Part shown: one piece after another, positions 14,786 through 16,757 of the stretch
Numbering within the stretch: the stretch's first letter is position 1
Layout: every line of letters starts with the position of its first letter
Source of the DNA: an uncultured Bacilli bacterium
Lineage (GTDB): Bacteria > Bacillota_I > Bacilli_A > RF39 > UBA660
DNA: 16,757 nucleotides
Direction: 5' to 3'
Assembly (NCBI GenBank): GCA_934101605.1
Contig: CAKORS010000018.1
Span: forward strand, 1-16,757
Made by a program: the position numbers and the translations under genes
Notes under the pieces: generated by a model
What the model was told of the DNA's origin: nothing
The model's input: only the letters and a program-made list of their open reading frames with translations
Database searches by the model: none

Positions 14786-15085
14786 TTAACCAATCTTAGT
14801 AATTTCAACTTTTGTATATGGTTGACGATGACCTTGATGCTTTCTTGTACTTTTTTGTTTATTTACATAATGGAAAATTCTAATTTTCTTATTTTTTCCT
14901 TGTTTAAGTACTTTTCCTGTTACTTTAGCATCTTTTACTACAGGATTTCCAATTTGTCCATCTAGCATTAATACTTCATCAAAAGTAACTGTTTTTCCTT
15001 CTTCTTTATCTAATTTTTCAACATAGATAACAGAACCTTCTTCAACTAGATATTGTTTACCACCTGTCTTAATTATAGCTTTCAT
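14786..15085 (-). CDS. rplU: 50S ribosomal protein L21
   Basis: A large-subunit protein that binds 23S rRNA. The 99 aa show the whole family pattern: MKAIIKTGGKQYLVEEGSVI at the start, a central KVTGKVLKQGKNKKIRIFHY, and the C-terminal RKHQGHRQPYTKVEI. It has a perfect AGGAGG site 5 nt before the ATG. It is the first gene of rplU-prp-rpmA and follows a structured leader that probably carries an autoregulatory site. Confidence 0.98.
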   Translation of the reverse strand: MKAIIKTGGKQYLVEEGSVIYVEKLDKEEGKTVTFDEVLMLDGQIGNPVVKDAKVTGKVLKQGKNKKIRIFHYVNKQKSTRKHQGHRQPYTKVEITKIG

Positions 15086-15178
15086 ATATACCTCCTTTTA
15101 ACCTAAGACTCACTCTTAAGGTATCTATAAAAGATTTTTAACCTTTTCGATGTGGTTTAAAGCTTGAGGCTTCAAACA
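15086..15178 (-). promoter_or_regulatory. Structured leader of rplU (L21 leader type)
   Basis: About 93 nt separate the predicted transcription start from the rplU ATG. An 8-bp hairpin TTTGAAGC-CTCAA-GCTTTAAA (15176-15156) is at the 5' end, and a second hairpin (CCTTAAGA with TCTTAGG, 15121-15102) lies just before the AGGAGG site. AACC and GGTT segments between them (near 15155 and 15141) can also pair. Firmicutes rplU mRNAs carry the L21 leader, thought to bind L21 or another operon product. Position and size fit, but I cannot match the family consensus base by base. Confidence 0.6.
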
Positions 15179-15184
15179 TATAGA

Positions 15185-15213
15185 ATTTTACCATAATTAT
15201 ATGCAATAGTCAA
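15185..15213 (-). promoter_or_regulatory. Promoter of rplU-prp-rpmA
   Basis: TTGACT (15213-15208) and TAAAAT (15190-15185) are 17 bp apart, and the -10 is preceded by TGG (extended -10). It directly follows the stop of the 158-aa protein gene. Confidence 0.85.
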
Positions 15214-15234
15214 ACATTTTTTCTTAAATACTTA

Positions 15235-15711
15235 TTAATTATTTAGAAATCTTGTTCTTATATAACTATCTTCTTTCGTTTCTTTTAAGTATTCATCTTT
15301 TAAAACTCTTAAATCTTTTAATTTTAACTCTTTTATATTATATTTTTCTTTATATTCCATTAGATAATCTATGAAGTCTTTACAGTATTTAGGAATGTTT
15401 TCTTCAATATTTAGAAATGATATTTCATCATCTATTATTAAGTCTTCTTGAAAAAACTTTTTAATTAATATTTCCTTGTCGGAATTGTTTTTTACAAGAA
15501 CTATTTTATATATTTGATTTTCTTCATCAACAGAAAGATGATATCTTGCATGTTCTTTTTCATTTAATAACTCTGCTAAAGTTATTCCAAGACTTGCTAT
15601 ACTAAAATAAGAGTATTCAAGTTTGGGATTTGTTTTATCCTCATAGTATTTATCTATTATTACATCTTTGTTTTTTATATTCTTTTTGTTTGTCCTTCTA
15701 AAGTAGTTCAT
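15235..15711 (-). CDS. Hypothetical protein, 158 aa
   Basis: I do not recognise this family. It is a charged, Lys/Glu-rich, probably cytoplasmic protein with no signal peptide or membrane helix. The N-terminus (about 1-20) is basic and looks disordered. A mildly hydrophobic helix SYFSIASLGITLAELLNEK lies at about 34-52. A strand-rich stretch (about 55-95) and helical segments ending RTRFLNN follow. There are no cysteine clusters, P-loop or repeats. The ATG has AAAGGAG about 14 nt upstream, longer than usual, but no better start is in frame. It has its own promoter after the transketolase terminator and is followed by the rplU promoter, so it is probably a single-gene unit. Confidence 0.65.
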   Translation of the reverse strand: MNYFRRTNKKNIKNKDVIIDKYYEDKTNPKLEYSYFSIASLGITLAELLNEKEHARYHLSVDEENQIYKIVLVKNNSDKEILIKKFFQEDLIIDDEISFLNIEENIPKYCKDFIDYLMEYKEKYNIKELKLKDLRVLKDEYLKETKEDSYIRTRFLNN

Positions 15712-15740
15712 AGTTTTCTTTTTTTCTCCTTTTATATTCT

Positions 15741-15768
15741 ATTATATGAATATTTTTAGAAAAGTAAA
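15741..15768 (-). promoter_or_regulatory. Promoter of the 158-aa protein gene
   Basis: TATAAT (15746-15741) has TTTACT (15768-15763) 16 bp upstream. The predicted leader is about 23 nt and includes AAAGGAG. Confidence 0.65.
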
Positions 15769-15818
15769 TATGCTTTTATATTTATTGACAAAACACGCTT
15801 TTCTTCTTGTGAAATTAT

Positions 15819-15842
15819 AAAAAAACAGTAGTTTTACTACTG
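15819..15842 (-). terminator. Terminator of the transketolase gene
   Basis: CAGTAG (15842-15837) pairs with CTACTG (15831-15826) around a five-base loop and is followed by a T-run. It starts 5 nt after the stop codon. Confidence 0.88.
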
Positions 15843-15847
15843 ATTTA

Positions 15848-16756
15848 TTACAATCCTTTTTTATGCTCAAATAACTCTGATATTTTGTTTGTTATGCTTT
15901 CTGGATCAAGTTTATAGCTCTTTATTATTTCGTTTTTATTTCCGCTTTTGCCAAAATCATTTACATTAAATAAATATTCTTCGGTTGTATATTTATACCA
16001 TGAATAAGATGAAGAATATTCTATTACTACTTTCTTTACATTTTTAGGTAGTATTTCGTTTTTATATTTTTCATCTTGAGATTCAAATTTTTCCATTGAT
16101 GGCATGCTTACTACTCTGAATTTTAAGTTTTGTTGTTCTAGATTATTTGATATTTCTAGTGCTTCTTCTACTTCTTTTCCTGTAGATATTATTATTCCAT
16201 CAATTATTTTGAAATCTTTTACTATATATGCTCCTTTTGCTGTGTCATTTATACTAGTTAATGAGCTTGTTTTTACTTTTTCTTTGCTAATTACTAAAAC
16301 TGATGGTTTGTTTTCTTGGAGAGTTGTTTTATATGCCCCGATTATTTCGTTAGCATCAAATGGTCTATAAACATCTAAATTTGGTATACTTCTTAATCCT
16401 ACTAATTGTTCTACTGGGATATGTGTTGGGCCATCTTCTCCTACTGCTATTGAATCATGAGTAAATACATATGTTACTGGTAGATTCATCAAAGAAGACA
16501 TTCTTATAGCTGGTTTTAAATAGTCAGAAAAGCTTAAAAATGTGCTAGCATATACTTTTATACCAGTTGAAGCTATACCATTAGCAATGGCTGCCATAGC
16601 GTGTTCTCTTACGCCTATAGGAATGTTTCTATATTCTTTGTTTTGATTTGAAAAATATTTATCATCATCTATTTTTATAAGAGTAGATGTTGCAAGGTCT
16701 GCTGATAAAGTTAAAAATAAATTATCTTTTGATAGTTTGTTTAATACAGTGTGGGA
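15848..16756 (-). CDS. tkt: Transketolase, C-terminal portion (5' end outside window)
   Basis: Transketolase moves two-carbon units between sugar phosphates in the non-oxidative pentose phosphate pathway, using thiamine diphosphate. The frame is open through the right edge, so the Met at 16597 is internal and about 302 residues are visible: the pyrimidine-binding domain and the C-terminal domain. Signatures are LSADLATST, IPIGVREHAMAAIANGIA (whose Glu is the expected cofactor-activating residue), ASTFLSFSDYLKPAIRMS, and FTHDSIAVGEDGPTHIPVEQL with the family GEDGPTH motif. The final domain (about the last 130 residues) ends with SWYKYTTEE and FGKSG before a Lys-rich tail. It is terminated by its own hairpin. 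The 1-deoxyxylulose-5-phosphate synthase alternative is ruled out by the GEDGPTHIPVEQL form. Confidence 0.94.
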   Translation of the reverse strand, partial: SHTVLNKLSKDNLFLTLSADLATSTLIKIDDDKYFSNQNKEYRNIPIGVREHAMAAIANGIASTGIKVYASTFLSFSDYLKPAIRMSSLMNLPVTYVFTHDSIAVGEDGPTHIPVEQLVGLRSIPNLDVYRPFDANEIIGAYKTTLQENKPSVLVISKEKVKTSSLTSINDTAKGAYIVKDFKIIDGIIISTGKEVEEALEISNNLEQQNLKFRVVSMPSMEKFESQDEKYKNEILPKNVKKVVIEYSSSYSWYKYTTEEYLFNVNDFGKSGNKNEIIKSYKLDPESITNKISELFEHKKGL

Positions 16757-16757
16757 T

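Overview
The window is about 16.8 kb of very AT-rich chromosomal DNA from a low-GC Gram-positive bacterium. The markers are Firmicutes-type: a T-box riboswitch, the rplU-prp-rpmA cluster with a cleavable L27 leader, an L21-type mRNA leader, AGGAGG ribosome binding sites, sigma-A promoters and LCP and 3D-domain wall proteins. TGG is the only Trp codon inside the reading frames, and TGA appears only as the stop of the 7018-8181 gene, so the standard bacterial code fits and a Mycoplasma-type code does not. AT content and compactness suggest an uncultured member of the Bacilli near the Mollicutes/RF39/Erysipelotrichia branches. That placement is inference. I saw no mobile element, CRISPR array, tRNA or rRNA.

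Layout. Positions 1-1986 run on the + strand: the C-terminal end of a MurJ/SpoVB-like flippase, then a three-helix LytR-CpsA-Psr protein. A bidirectional terminator near 2000 separates these from everything else, which is on the - strand. Read in transcription order (right to left), the - strand holds: a partial transketolase with its own terminator; an unrecognised 158-aa protein; rplU-prp-rpmA behind a structured leader; a secreted or anchored 3D-domain wall enzyme; tex; a protein with 40-41-residue pentapeptide-like repeats; recD2 plus a 52-aa YtxH-like membrane protein; an AI-2E family permease, cmk and a compact alaS in one tight cluster; and an aspartate T-box followed by overlapping tdk and aspS.

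How the genes relate. Most are translation, replication/repair and nucleotide housekeeping genes. The T-box lies after alaS but reads in front of tdk-aspS, and its specifier is GAC (Asp). Thymidine kinase should therefore be induced together with AspRS when tRNA-Asp is uncharged. L21 and L27 bracket the protease that matures L27. Several intergenic spaces are packed so that a terminator hairpin abuts or overlaps the next promoter.

Novelty. I see no obviously new multi-gene system. The points most worth a second look are the AlaRS lacking both the beta-barrel and C-Ala domains, the placement of tdk under an Asp T-box, and the two unrecognised proteins (10671-11279 and 15235-15711).
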